The notes beneath the pieces are model-generated. The model made no database searches, was not told the DNA's origin, and was given only the letters and a program-made list of their open reading frames with translations. 64,000 bases of DNA from Maccoyibacter sp900556645 (GTDB lineage: Bacteria; Bacillota; Clostridia; Lachnospirales; Lachnospiraceae), in NCBI GenBank assembly GCA_958349535.1, contig CATWDJ010000002.1:136941-200940 (forward strand), read 5' to 3'. This document shows, one piece after another, positions 33,503 through 42,205 of the stretch (position 1 is the first letter of the stretch; each line of letters starts with the position of its first letter). The position numbers and the translations under genes are program-made.

Positions 33503-34206
33503 AAAAAGAAAAGATTTTTTGGGGAGTGTTTTTTGTGGCGGCAGCCATCTTTCTCATCGTAAGTAAACTGGGATTTTTGCCGGATATCGGAATTTTCAAA
33601 TTGATTATCACGGTATTTCTGGCATCCATATTGATTAAAAGTTTGATTAAGCTGGAATTTGGTGGAATCCTGTTTCCGGCAGCATTTATTTGTATTCTCT
33701 ATGATACAGAGTTGGGAATCGAAGCCATTACTCCGTGGCCGGTGTTAGGAGCAGCTCTTTTGGGAAGTATTGGACTGTCCATGCTGTTTAAGGGCAGAAA
33801 AAAACGCTGGTACTATTATGAGGGAGAAAAAAAGAGCTGGGAAGAATTTGAAAGGATTATAAACGAAGAGGATGGAAGCCGGGTGTTTTTTAAGAACAGT
33901 TTTGGCAGCAGTACCAAATATATTAACTCCGATAACTTTGAATTTGCACAGTTGGAAAGCTCCTTCGGAGGCATGAAGATTTATTTTGACAATGCAGTAA
34001 TTCAGAAGGGAAACGCAACAGTACAGATGGATATTTCCTTTTCCGGTGTGGAGTTGTATGTGCCGAAGACATGGACAGTAATAGACCAGATGAACAAAAG
34101 CTTTGGTGGAATGGACGAAAAAGGTAAGGGAAGTTCCAGCGGAATGCCGGTGCTGACATTGATGGGAGATGTGAACTTTTCGGGAGTGACGATTATCTAT
34201 ATTTAA
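33499..34206 (+). CDS. LiaF-like membrane protein partner of LytTR
   Basis: 235 residues. Three to four N-terminal membrane helices (about 5-24, 29-47, 51-67, 74-96) precede a cytoplasmic beta-rich domain (about 125-235) with repeated phrases NSFGSSTKYI, SSFGGMKIYF, FSGVELYVP and FSGVTIIYI. This is the pattern of LiaF/DUF2154-like beta solenoids. LiaF inhibits the LiaRS envelope-stress system; here the likely target is the translationally coupled LytTR protein. No kinase is adjacent. Confidence 0.82.
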   Translation: MKKEKIFWGVFFVAAAIFLIVSKLGFLPDIGIFKLIITVFLASILIKSLIKLEFGGILFPAAFICILYDTELGIEAITPWPVLGAALLGSIGLSMLFKGRKKRWYYYEGEKKSWEEFERIINEEDGSRVFFKNSFGSSTKYINSDNFEFAQLESSFGGMKIYFDNAVIQKGNATVQMDISFSGVELYVPKTWTVIDQMNKSFGGMDEKGKGSSSGMPVLTLMGDVNFSGVTIIYI

Positions 34207-34227
34207 TCACGGAGAATAAGGAATGTT

Positions 34228-34263
34228 AAATGGGCATGAATTTTTTAGAATTCATGCCCATTT
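34228..34263. terminator. Bidirectional terminator
   Basis: A 15-bp perfect stem AAATGGGCATGAATT / AATTCATGCCCATTT with a 6-base loop between converging genes. Confidence 0.9.
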
Positions 34264-34266
34264 AAA

Positions 34267-35337
34267 TTACTCTAATGTCAAATCTCCTTCTTTAATCCAA
34301 CCGATTTTTCGCAAAAGCTCACAGAAAATCACACTGAGAACTGCCGGAAGAACGAAGCAGATAAGAATCATGCCCAGCCAGTCAAATCCGGTGATGGCGG
34401 TTTTAGTTCCTGCTGCAATATCATTGAGCCATCCGGTATATACGCCAATCTGTCCCACAAAACCGCAGGTACCCATACCGGAGGAAACTGCAGGACCGTT
34501 CATCTGCAACTTAAAGATACAGGTAGCAATAGGTCCGGTGATGGCAGAAGCCAAGGTTGGCGGAATCCAGATCTTTGGATTTTTTACGATATTACCCATC
34601 TGAAGCATACTGGTTCCGATTCCCTGTGCCACCAGTCCGCCCCATCGGTTTTCTTTAAAGCTCATAACCGCAAAACCAACCATCTGTGCACAGCATCCGG
34701 CAACTGCAGCACCTCCGGCAAGACCGGTAAGACTTAAGGCTGCACAGATAGCGGCACTGCTGATAGGCAGGGTCAATGCGATTCCCACAATGACTGATAC
34801 CAAAATTCCCATAAAGAATGGTTGCAATTCCGTTGCCCACATAATCAGATTACCTACGGCACTTGCTGCTTTTCCGATGGCAGGTGCCCACCAGGTAGAG
34901 AGTAAGGCTCCCACCAGAATGGTAACCAGCGGGGTAACCAGAATGTCTACTTTGGTTTCCTTAGAGACCGCTTTACCAAATTCAGCGGCAAAAATGGTTA
35001 CAATCAGAACTGCCAGAGGGCCTCCGGCACCGCCCAAGGTGTTGGCAGCATTACCTACCGCAACCAGAGAAAAAAGTACCAGCGGAGGTGCCTGTAAAGC
35101 GTAGCCGATTGCCACTGCCATGGCAGGTCCGGCGATGGCTTTTGCATAGCCGCCAATGGTAACCAATAATTCCCATCCTAACTGTTCTCCCAAAGTGGAG
35201 AGAATTGTACCAATTAAAAGAGAGGCAAAGAGTCCCTGTGCCATGGCACCGAGAGCGTCAATGCCGTAACGCTTTGCAGAAAAAACAATATTTTTTCTGG
35301 CTAAAAATTTTTGAAATGAATTTTGTTCCTTTGACAT
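34267..35337 (-). CDS. PTS EIIC-type membrane permease
   Basis: The start at 35337 (356 residues) has GAGGAG six bases upstream; the in-frame extension to 35463 covers promoter DNA. About ten hydrophobic segments with Gly/Ala-rich loops (GGAGGPLAVLIVTIFAAEFG, GIGTSMLQMGNI) resemble the PTS_EIIC_2 family of membrane proteins. No EIIA or EIIB domain or gene is nearby, so a PTS role is not shown; it may be a stand-alone transporter. Substrate unknown. It sits alone on the minus strand. Confidence 0.78.
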   Translation of the reverse strand: MSKEQNSFQKFLARKNIVFSAKRYGIDALGAMAQGLFASLLIGTILSTLGEQLGWELLVTIGGYAKAIAGPAMAVAIGYALQAPPLVLFSLVAVGNAANTLGGAGGPLAVLIVTIFAAEFGKAVSKETKVDILVTPLVTILVGALLSTWWAPAIGKAASAVGNLIMWATELQPFFMGILVSVIVGIALTLPISSAAICAALSLTGLAGGAAVAGCCAQMVGFAVMSFKENRWGGLVAQGIGTSMLQMGNIVKNPKIWIPPTLASAITGPIATCIFKLQMNGPAVSSGMGTCGFVGQIGVYTGWLNDIAAGTKTAITGFDWLGMILICFVLPAVLSVIFCELLRKIGWIKEGDLTLE

Positions 35338-35432
35338 AATAAACTCCTCTGTTTTTGTGCTTTGACAGCTGACAAGACAACTGATTGTAAAATCATAACA
35401 CAGCAAATGGGAATTTGCAAATAAAATATATT

Positions 35433-35458
35433 TAGAAAAAGAGGGAAAACGCCGATAT
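35433..35458 (+). promoter_or_regulatory. SigD/sigma-28-like flagellar promoter
   Basis: TAGA (35433-35436), 14 bases, GCCGATAT (35451-35458). The Bacillus SigD consensus is TAAA-N14..16-GCCGATAA/T, so the -10 matches in full and the -35 in three of four. It lies 80 bases before the calcium-binding protein gene. Confidence 0.6.
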
Positions 35459-35538
35459 ATCATATGTGGAACAATACACTATCAGCCATGGAAGGCGGAT
35501 ACCATTTTTTGTCATGGAAAAGAAAGGATGTGAGTACC

Positions 35539-36702
35539 ATGATAATCGACAGTAGTAAGGTGGGAATGGCTAGTTCCCGCACGTATTCCTCAGCAGCGGT
35601 TTATCAGACGGAGACCATGAATGCGAAATCAGAACAGGCGGTTTTGCTGGACTTGTCTGATGAATCAAAAACCTTGATGGAACAGATGAAGGACATCAAA
35701 AATCAGCAGGAGGAAGAAAAATCCCAAAAACAAAAACAGAATATGGAAGATTTGTTAAAAAACGGAATCGTTGGAACAAAGAAATCCGAACAGGGAACGA
35801 TTCAGGCAAAGTCAAAAGAAGAAATGCAGTTGGAGGTTCTCAGAAAGATGCTAGAGGCATTGCAGAATATGCGGTACGGCAACCGTTATCAGATGCAAAA
35901 GCGGATTCGTCAGTTGGGAACGATGATGCGGGACAGTCAATGGCAGAAGACGCAGAACAGTGATAATGCCAACACAGAAATGTTGCAAGAGGCAGCACAG
36001 CTTCATGCATCCTCGGCTTCCGCAGCAGGTGGTACATGGATGACCAAGCAGACGGTAACCTCTGCCTTTGTGTCAGAAAAAGAAACCACAGCATATACCG
36101 CACAGGGAGTGGTACATACCGCAGATGGCAGAGACATCAGTTTCGGAGTAAGTCTGGAAATGAGTCGTGCTTTTGCCGCAAAGTATGAGACTTATACCAA
36201 GGAAGATTATCTTTTGGTAGATCCTCTGGTTATCAACATGGATGCCAGTGTTACGGAGGTATCGGAACAGAAATTTTACTTTGATTTAGATGCGGACGGC
36301 AAGGAAGAGGAGATGTCCTTTGTGGGAAAGGGCAGCGGTTTTCTGGCTTTGGACAAAAACGGTGACGGCACCATCAATGACGGCAGTGAGCTGTTCGGTA
36401 CCCAGTCAGGGGATGGTTTTAAGGACTTGGCGGCATATGATAAGGACGGCAACGGCTGGATTGATGAGGCGGATGATATCTTTAAGGATTTAAAGGTATG
36501 GACGAAGGATGAAGAGGGCAATAACAAGCTGTTGAATTTGAAAGAGGCAGGTGTGGGAGCCATTTATCTGGGAAGTGCCGATACGCAATTTAGTTTGAAC
36601 AATGAACAGAATAAGACTAATGCAGTGATTCGGAAAACGGGAATCTATCTGAAGGAAAGCGGTGAAGTTGGAACTGTACAGCACGTGGATTTCGCGTTAT
36701 AA
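35539..36702 (+). CDS. Calcium-binding EF-hand-like protein, no signal peptide
   Basis: 387 residues from ATG 35539 (AAAGGATG upstream). The N-terminal half is polar with Gln/Lys/Glu-rich coiled coil (about 35-115) and no signal peptide. The C-terminal half has three Asp-rich calcium loops: DLDADGKEEE, DKNGDGTINDGSE and DKDGNGWIDEAD, then a beta-rich end. The LDKNGDGTINDGSELFG block is a recurrent bacterial signature of unnamed proteins. A SigD-like promoter lies upstream, so it may belong to the motility regulon; export by the flagellar apparatus is speculation. It ends 7 bases before hemW. Confidence 0.8.
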   Translation: MIIDSSKVGMASSRTYSSAAVYQTETMNAKSEQAVLLDLSDESKTLMEQMKDIKNQQEEEKSQKQKQNMEDLLKNGIVGTKKSEQGTIQAKSKEEMQLEVLRKMLEALQNMRYGNRYQMQKRIRQLGTMMRDSQWQKTQNSDNANTEMLQEAAQLHASSASAAGGTWMTKQTVTSAFVSEKETTAYTAQGVVHTADGRDISFGVSLEMSRAFAAKYETYTKEDYLLVDPLVINMDASVTEVSEQKFYFDLDADGKEEEMSFVGKGSGFLALDKNGDGTINDGSELFGTQSGDGFKDLAAYDKDGNGWIDEADDIFKDLKVWTKDEEGNNKLLNLKEAGVGAIYLGSADTQFSLNNEQNKTNAVIRKTGIYLKESGEVGTVQHVDFAL

Positions 36703-36709
36703 TAAATCC

Positions 36710-37861
36710 ATGAAGAATCTAGAATTATATTTTCATATTCCCTTTTGTTTGAAAAAATGCAACTATTGCGATTTCTTATCAGGTGAGGAAAGTGATTTCC
36801 AGAAGAGAGAATATGTCAGAACACTATTAAATGAAATTAAATATCAAGCCTACGATTGTGAAGCCTATGAGGTATCCAGTATCTATTTCGGAGGGGGAAC
36901 TCCATCCAGCTTAAAAGCACAGGTCATTGATGATTTGATGAAACAGACCAGAGAATATTTTCATGTGAGGGAGGATGCGGAGATTACCGTGGAATGTAAT
37001 CCGGGAACGGTGGACAAGGAAAAACTGCTGCTCTATAAGATGAGCGGTGTAAACCGGATTAGTCTGGGATTGCAGTCTGCGGATAATGCAGAGCTTCGTG
37101 TGCTGGGCAGGATTCACACCTTTGAAGATTTTTTGGAGAGCTATGATGCAGCAAGAAAGGCAGGCTTTGAGAATATCAATGTGGACTTGATGTCGGGATT
37201 GCCGGGACAGACGTTGGAATCCTATGAGAAAACCTTGAAACAGGTGGTGCGGTTAAAACCGGAACACATCTCCGCTTATAGTCTGATTATCGAGAAGGAT
37301 ACGCCCTTTTATGAGCTGTACGGAGAAGATGATTATCTTCGTGCAAAAGGCGAGCAGCCGAAATATCTTCCCAGTGAAGAGGAAGAACGGCGGATGTATG
37401 AGAGGACCAAGGAACTTTTGGCGGAAAACGGGTTGTACCGTTATGAGATATCCAACTATGCAAAGCCGGGATATGAATGCAGACACAACATCGGTTACTG
37501 GCGTCGGGAAAACTATCTGGGCTTAGGCTTAGGAGCCAGCTCTTTATTTGAGAATACCCGTTTTCACAATACGGACGTGTTGTTTGATTACCGGAAGGGT
37601 AATTTTGAACGGATGGATGAGGAGGTTTTAAGCCGGAAATCCCAGATGGAGGAATTCATGTTTTTGGGACTTCGGATGATGGACGGAGTGTCCAGAGAAG
37701 AATTTAAAAAGCAGTTTGGCATGGAGATAGAAGGAGCTTATGCTAAACCGTTGGAAAAGCTGTCAGCCGAGGGTTATCTGGAACAGAAGGAAGGCAGAAT
37801 CTATTTTACCGACAGGGGAATTGATGTCAGCACCACGCTGTTGACAGAATTCATGTTATAA
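36710..37861 (+). CDS. hemW: Radical SAM heme chaperone HemW
   Basis: 383 residues from ATG 36710. HIPFCLKKCNYCDF supplies the radical SAM cysteines Cys13, Cys17 and Cys20; GGGTPSSL, ECNPGT and GLQSAD are the expected next motifs, and the HemN_C-like end is present. The CxxxCxxC spacing followed by DF is typical of HemW rather than coproporphyrinogen dehydrogenase HemN. HemW binds heme and delivers it to respiratory enzymes. Ribosome binding is weak and the start is 7 bases after the previous gene, so coupling is possible. Confidence 0.93.
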   Translation: MKNLELYFHIPFCLKKCNYCDFLSGEESDFQKREYVRTLLNEIKYQAYDCEAYEVSSIYFGGGTPSSLKAQVIDDLMKQTREYFHVREDAEITVECNPGTVDKEKLLLYKMSGVNRISLGLQSADNAELRVLGRIHTFEDFLESYDAARKAGFENINVDLMSGLPGQTLESYEKTLKQVVRLKPEHISAYSLIIEKDTPFYELYGEDDYLRAKGEQPKYLPSEEEERRMYERTKELLAENGLYRYEISNYAKPGYECRHNIGYWRRENYLGLGLGASSLFENTRFHNTDVLFDYRKGNFERMDEEVLSRKSQMEEFMFLGLRMMDGVSREEFKKQFGMEIEGAYAKPLEKLSAEGYLEQKEGRIYFTDRGIDVSTTLLTEFML

Positions 37862-37890
37862 ATAATGTTTATATGCAATTAATAACAGCA

Positions 37891-37938
37891 AAAAAGAGCT
37901 GATTCATATCCGAAAATGGATGTGAATCGGCTCTTTTT
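37891..37938. terminator. Bidirectional terminator hemW/aroC
   Basis: Left arm 37891-37911 (AAAAAGAGCTGATTCATATCC, 21 positions summarised) pairs with 37918-37938 over 21 bp with G-T wobbles, loop GAAAAT. Confidence 0.9.
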
Positions 37939-37957
37939 CCCGGTATAACAACGCAAA

Positions 37958-39055
37958 CTATTTTTGGTAAAAATCCACCACGGAATCCAGTTTAGCACTC
38001 ATATTTGAAAATAGTAAATCTACAATGGTAAGAGCTGCCATAGCTTCCACCACCACAACGGCACGGGGAACAATAATCGGGTCGTGTCTGCCCTGAATCT
38101 CAATCTCAATATTTTCGCCCTTCCGATTGATGGTTTCCTGCTTTTGGAAAATGGAAGGGGTAGGCTTGATGGCAGCACGGAAGACGATGGGACTTCCGTC
38201 ACTCATACCGCCCAGAATACCTCCGGCATGATTGGTCTTTTTGCAGACATTGCCTTTTTCATCATAAAAGAAGGGGTCGTTGTTCTCGCTTCCCTTGGCA
38301 AAGGACGCCAGAAAACCGTCGCCGATTTCAAAGCCTTTCACCGCACCAATGGAAAAGACGGCCTTGGCAAGGTTGGCGTCTAACTTTTCAAAAACAGGGT
38401 CCCCGATACCTGCCGGCATACCGTCAATGATACATTCTATGACGCCGCCGGAGGAATCGTGGTTTTTCATACATTCCTCCAGATAGGCAGATGCCTTTTC
38501 GGCAGCCGCAGCATCCGGCATATAAAGGGCATTGTTAAAAATTTCTTCCAAGTTCAAAGAAGAAACGGAAATATCTCCGATGGACTTGGTGTAAGCCGTC
38601 AAAGTAATTCCCAACTGATTTAAAATTTTTGCGGCAATGGCTCCGGCGGCTACCCTGCCAATGGTTTCTCTGCCCGAGGAACGTCCGCCGCCCCGGTAAT
38701 CTCGAAAACCGTATTTTGCATCAAAAGGATAATCCGCATGACCCGGACGGTAATATTCTGCGATTTGACTGTAATCCTTAGAACGCTGATTTTTATTGAA
38801 AACCACAAGAGAAATAGGAGTTCCGGTGGTTTTTCCTTCAAATACGCCGGAGAGAATTTCCACGGCGTCATCCTCTTTACGGGGAGTGGCATATCGGGAT
38901 TGTCCCGGCTTTCTGCGGTTTAAATAAAGCTGAATATCCTCCTCGCATAAAGGAAGCCCTGCGGGACAGCCGTCCACCACAACACCGACTCCGGCACCGT
39001 GGGATTCTCCCCAGGTAGTAATCTTAAAAATATTTCCAAAAGTTGAACCTGCCAT
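37958..39055 (-). CDS. aroC: Chorismate synthase
   Basis: 365 residues. GESHGAGVGVVVDGCPAG (16-33) is the first signature, and RPGHADYPFDAKYG and GRSSGRETIGRVAAGAIA the second and third. The enzyme uses reduced FMN to convert EPSP to chorismate, the last common step to aromatic amino acids. AAGGAG precedes the ATG. No other shikimate genes are close. It is the only gene on the minus strand between hemW and nadA. Confidence 0.98.
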   Translation of the reverse strand: MAGSTFGNIFKITTWGESHGAGVGVVVDGCPAGLPLCEEDIQLYLNRRKPGQSRYATPRKEDDAVEILSGVFEGKTTGTPISLVVFNKNQRSKDYSQIAEYYRPGHADYPFDAKYGFRDYRGGGRSSGRETIGRVAAGAIAAKILNQLGITLTAYTKSIGDISVSSLNLEEIFNNALYMPDAAAAEKASAYLEECMKNHDSSGGVIECIIDGMPAGIGDPVFEKLDANLAKAVFSIGAVKGFEIGDGFLASFAKGSENNDPFFYDEKGNVCKKTNHAGGILGGMSDGSPIVFRAAIKPTPSIFQKQETINRKGENIEIEIQGRHDPIIVPRAVVVVEAMAALTIVDLLFSNMSAKLDSVVDFYQK

Positions 39056-39136
39056 AGATAAATTCTCCTTGTGTATGTTTCTGTTATTGCGAATAGTTAT
39101 ATTTTACTGGAAATCCAATGCAAGTGCAAGTGTAAA

Positions 39137-39174
39137 ACAGGTGTCTTGTCATCTGTAAAGGAATGTGCTATAAT
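39137..39174 (+). promoter_or_regulatory. nadA promoter with NiaR-type operator
   Basis: TTGTCA (39146-39151), 17 bases, TATAAT (39169-39174). A 20-base inverted repeat ACAGGTGTCT/TGTCATCTGT (39137-39156; arms ACAG-TG and CA-CTGT) covers the -35. This resembles the NiaR operators of Firmicutes (GTGTC...GACAC-like cores). A NiaR gene closes the operon. Confidence 0.75.
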
Positions 39175-39206
39175 TGCATGAATTAAAAACAGAAGCGAGG
39201 GGTATT

Positions 39207-40115
39207 ATGACCATTCAAGAAGAAATCCAACAGTTAAAAAAAGAAAAGAATGCTGTAATTCTGGCACATTACTATGTGAAGCCGGAGGTACAGGAGATTG
39301 CGGATTACATCGGAGATTCCTATTTTCTCAGTAAAAAAGCAGTAGAATTGGAGCAGCAGACTATTGTATTCTGCGGCGTATCCTTTATGGGCGAGAGTAC
39401 AAAACTATTAAATCCACAAAAAAACGTGCTTATGCCGGAGCCTACCGCAGACTGTCCGATGGCACATATGGTGGACAAGGCGGTGGTAGATGCAGCCAGA
39501 GCAGAATATGAAGATTTGGCGGTTGTCTGTTACATCAATTCCACAGCGGAGATTAAGTCATGGTCGGATGTCTGTGTAACTTCAGCCAATGCGGTAAAGA
39601 TTGTAAAAAATCTTCCAAATAAAAATATTTTATTTATCCCGGACCGAAATCTGGGGCATTATGTGGCATCACAGGTGCCGGAGAAGAATTTTCTTTATAA
39701 CGAGGGATACTGTCCAAGACACGAATTTATGTCCGCTGAGGAAATCGCAGAGTTGAAGAAAGAACATCCGAAAGCAGAGGTTCTGGTACACCCGGAATGC
39801 AACGGAGATATTATCAAACAGGCAGATTACATAGGTTCCACCAGCGGAATTATTGAATATGCCAAAAACAGTTCCTCCGATGAATTTATCATCGGTACGG
39901 TTATGGGTGTGATATACAAATTAAAACAGGTAAGGGAAGACGCAAAGTTTTATTTTCCGAAAACAGACCCGATTTGTATCAATATGGACAAGATTACCTT
40001 AGAGCATGTGCGGCACGTGCTGCAGAGCAATGAAAATCAGGTAAGTATGCCGGAAGAAGCCGTTGCCCGGCAGGCAGAGAAAACGCTTTCCCGTATGTTG
40101 GAACTGGCAAAGTAG
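39207..40115 (+). CDS. nadA: Quinolinate synthase
   Basis: 302 residues from ATG 39207 (GCGAGGGG upstream). HYYVKPEVQEIADYIGDS is the N-terminal signature; conserved cysteines in FCGVSFMGES, VCYINSTAE and HPECNGD are candidate ligands for the 4Fe-4S cluster. It condenses iminoaspartate with dihydroxyacetone phosphate to quinolinate, the precursor of NAD. The length fits the short bacterial form. It is first in nadA-nadB-nadC-niaR. Confidence 0.97.
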   Translation: MTIQEEIQQLKKEKNAVILAHYYVKPEVQEIADYIGDSYFLSKKAVELEQQTIVFCGVSFMGESTKLLNPQKNVLMPEPTADCPMAHMVDKAVVDAARAEYEDLAVVCYINSTAEIKSWSDVCVTSANAVKIVKNLPNKNILFIPDRNLGHYVASQVPEKNFLYNEGYCPRHEFMSAEEIAELKKEHPKAEVLVHPECNGDIIKQADYIGSTSGIIEYAKNSSSDEFIIGTVMGVIYKLKQVREDAKFYFPKTDPICINMDKITLEHVRHVLQSNENQVSMPEEAVARQAEKTLSRMLELAK

Positions 40116-40133
40116 AAGGACGAGGGATTTGAT

Positions 40134-41351
40134 GTGAAGAGCTTATATTATGATGTGGTAATTGCAGGCTGCGGTGTGGCAGGTCTGTATACCGCATTGC
40201 ATTTATCAAAGGATAAGAAAATATTGATGTTGTCAAAAGGGGATCTGGCAAGCTGTGACTCTATGCTGGCACAGGGTGGTATCTGTGTACTGCATGATGA
40301 AGACGATTATGATGCTTTTTTTGAGGACACCATGCGGGCAGGTCATTATGAAAACCGGGAGGAAAGCGTAGATATTATGATACGTTCCAGCCGGGAAGTC
40401 ATTAACCATCTGCTGAAATTGGGAGTACGGTTTGAAAAGAATTCCGATGGAAGTCTGGCGTATACCAAGGAGGGAGCCCATTCCATTCCAAGAATATGCT
40501 ATCATAAAGACATTACGGGCAAAGAGATTACCACCACACTGTTATCATGGGTACAAAAACAAGAGAATGTCACCATGTGGGAATATACGGAGATGACGGA
40601 TATTCTGGTGGAAGAAAATAAGTGTGTGGGTGTTGTGGCAAAGAATCCCCGGGGAGAGAGTATACGGATTTTTGCCGAAGATACGGTAATGGCAACAGGA
40701 GGAATCGGCGGTTTACATGACTATTCCACCAATTACCCGATTCTGACAGGGGATGCATGCAGAATAGCAAGAAAGCATAAAATTGCATTGGAGCATATGG
40801 ATTATGTGCAGATTCACCCTACCTGCCTTTATCGGGAGGAAAAAGGACGTAATTTTCTGATATCTGAGTCGGCAAGAGGAGAGGGAGCCATTATCCTGAA
40901 TCATAAGGGAGAACGTTTCGTAGATGAGCTTCAGCCCCGGGATGTGGTAACGGAAGCCATTCGCAGGGAAATGAAAAAAGAACAGGCAGAATATGAGTAT
41001 CTTTCCTTTGAAAAGGTGGACAGGGAAGTAATCCTGAGACATTTTCCACATATTTATGAAAAATGTTTGGAGGAGGGCTATGACATCCTCAAAGAGCCTG
41101 TTCCCATCGTTCCGGCACAGCACTATTTTATGGGAGGCGTACACGTAGACAGCAATTCCCAGACCACTATGGAGCATTTATATGCGGTGGGAGAAACCAG
41201 CTGTAACGGTGTTCATGGAAAGAACCGGCTGGCCAGCAACAGTCTTTTGGAAAGTCTGGTGTTTGCAAAACGGGCGGCTTATCATATAGAAGCAAAGGAG
41301 AAAGGAGAAGAAAAAGATGAATCCAATTACTATGCAGCTTGCTGCGGATAA
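40134..41351 (+). CDS. nadB: L-aspartate oxidase
   Basis: 405 residues from a GTG at 40134 with AAGGACGAGG upstream (the nearby ATG is out of frame). GCGVAGLYTALHL is the FAD-binding Rossmann loop; QGGI, the active-site block HTxR-like region (AHSIPRICYHKDITG) and GVHGKNRLASNSLLE near the end are typical. It makes iminoaspartate for NadA. It is shorter than E. coli NadB (540) because the C-terminal helical domain is missing, as in many anaerobes that use fumarate as acceptor. It overlaps nadC by 35 bases. Confidence 0.95.
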   Translation: MKSLYYDVVIAGCGVAGLYTALHLSKDKKILMLSKGDLASCDSMLAQGGICVLHDEDDYDAFFEDTMRAGHYENREESVDIMIRSSREVINHLLKLGVRFEKNSDGSLAYTKEGAHSIPRICYHKDITGKEITTTLLSWVQKQENVTMWEYTEMTDILVEENKCVGVVAKNPRGESIRIFAEDTVMATGGIGGLHDYSTNYPILTGDACRIARKHKIALEHMDYVQIHPTCLYREEKGRNFLISESARGEGAIILNHKGERFVDELQPRDVVTEAIRREMKKEQAEYEYLSFEKVDREVILRHFPHIYEKCLEEGYDILKEPVPIVPAQHYFMGGVHVDSNSQTTMEHLYAVGETSCNGVHGKNRLASNSLLESLVFAKRAAYHIEAKEKGEEKDESNYYAACCG

Positions 41352-42189
41352 ATATATCAGAATGGCATTGGAGGAGGACATTAACAGCGAAGATGTGTCC
41401 ACCAACGCAGTAATGCCGGACTACAAAAAGGGCGAGGTACAGTTAATCTGTAAAGAGGACGGAATTGTTGCGGGACTTTCCGTGTTTGAGCGGGTGTTTA
41501 CTCTTCTGGACCCAGATACGAAGGTCACCGTGGAAAAAATAGATGGAAGAGAGATTCAAGACGGGGATGAAGTCCACAAGGGACAGCTTTTGGCAGTTAT
41601 CACAGGAGATGTGAGAGTGTTGCTTTCCGGTGAGCGGACAGCCCTGAACTATTTACAGAGAATGAGTGGGATTGCCACTTATACCCATCGGGTTACACAG
41701 CTTTTAGAGGGAACAAAGACCAAGCTGTTAGATACCAGAAAGACCACGCCGGGTATGCGGATTTTTGAAAAATACGCAGTAAAAGCCGGGGGAGGATATA
41801 ATCACAGATATAATCTTTCTGACGGCGTGTTGCTAAAGGACAATCATATTGAGGCAGCCGGAGGGGTGAAGGAAGCCATACTGGCAGCCAAAGAGTATGC
41901 ACCGTTTGTCCGAAAAATCGAAGTGGAAACAGAGAATCTGGATATGGTAAGAGAGGCAGTAGAAGCCGGAGCAGATATTATTATGCTGGATAACATGACC
42001 ACAGAGCAGATGGCAGAGGCAATTCGGATTATTGACGGAAGAGCCGAGACAGAGTGTTCTGGAAATATTACCAAAGAAAATATCGCAGCCATTACAGATT
42101 TGGGTGTGGACTATGTCTCCAGCGGAGCATTGACCCATTCAGCTCCGATTTTAGATTTGAGCCTGAAACATTTACGAGTACTGGAATAA
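41317..42189 (+). CDS. nadC: Nicotinate-nucleotide pyrophosphorylase (carboxylating)
   Basis: 290 residues. ERTALNYLQRMSGIAT and LDTRKTTPGMR (PRPP and quinolinate site), then YNHRYNLSDGVLLKDNHI and IMLDNM are signatures. It turns quinolinate and PRPP into nicotinate mononucleotide, CO2 and PPi. The start lies inside nadB with a strong AAGGAGAAGGAG region upstream, indicating coupling. Confidence 0.97.
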   Translation: MNPITMQLAADKYIRMALEEDINSEDVSTNAVMPDYKKGEVQLICKEDGIVAGLSVFERVFTLLDPDTKVTVEKIDGREIQDGDEVHKGQLLAVITGDVRVLLSGERTALNYLQRMSGIATYTHRVTQLLEGTKTKLLDTRKTTPGMRIFEKYAVKAGGGYNHRYNLSDGVLLKDNHIEAAGGVKEAILAAKEYAPFVRKIEVETENLDMVREAVEAGADIIMLDNMTTEQMAEAIRIIDGRAETECSGNITKENIAAITDLGVDYVSSGALTHSAPILDLSLKHLRVLE

Positions 42190-42205
42190 GAAAAGAGTTG
42201 ATGAG

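Noticed and set aside
34267..35337. Complete sugar PTS
   Set aside because: Only a IIC-like membrane domain is present; no EIIA, EIIB or sugar enzyme genes are nearby.
36662..36709. Longer hemW start
   Set aside because: The GTG at 36662 lies inside the preceding gene with no ribosome binding site, and HemW homologs start just before the HIPFC motif.
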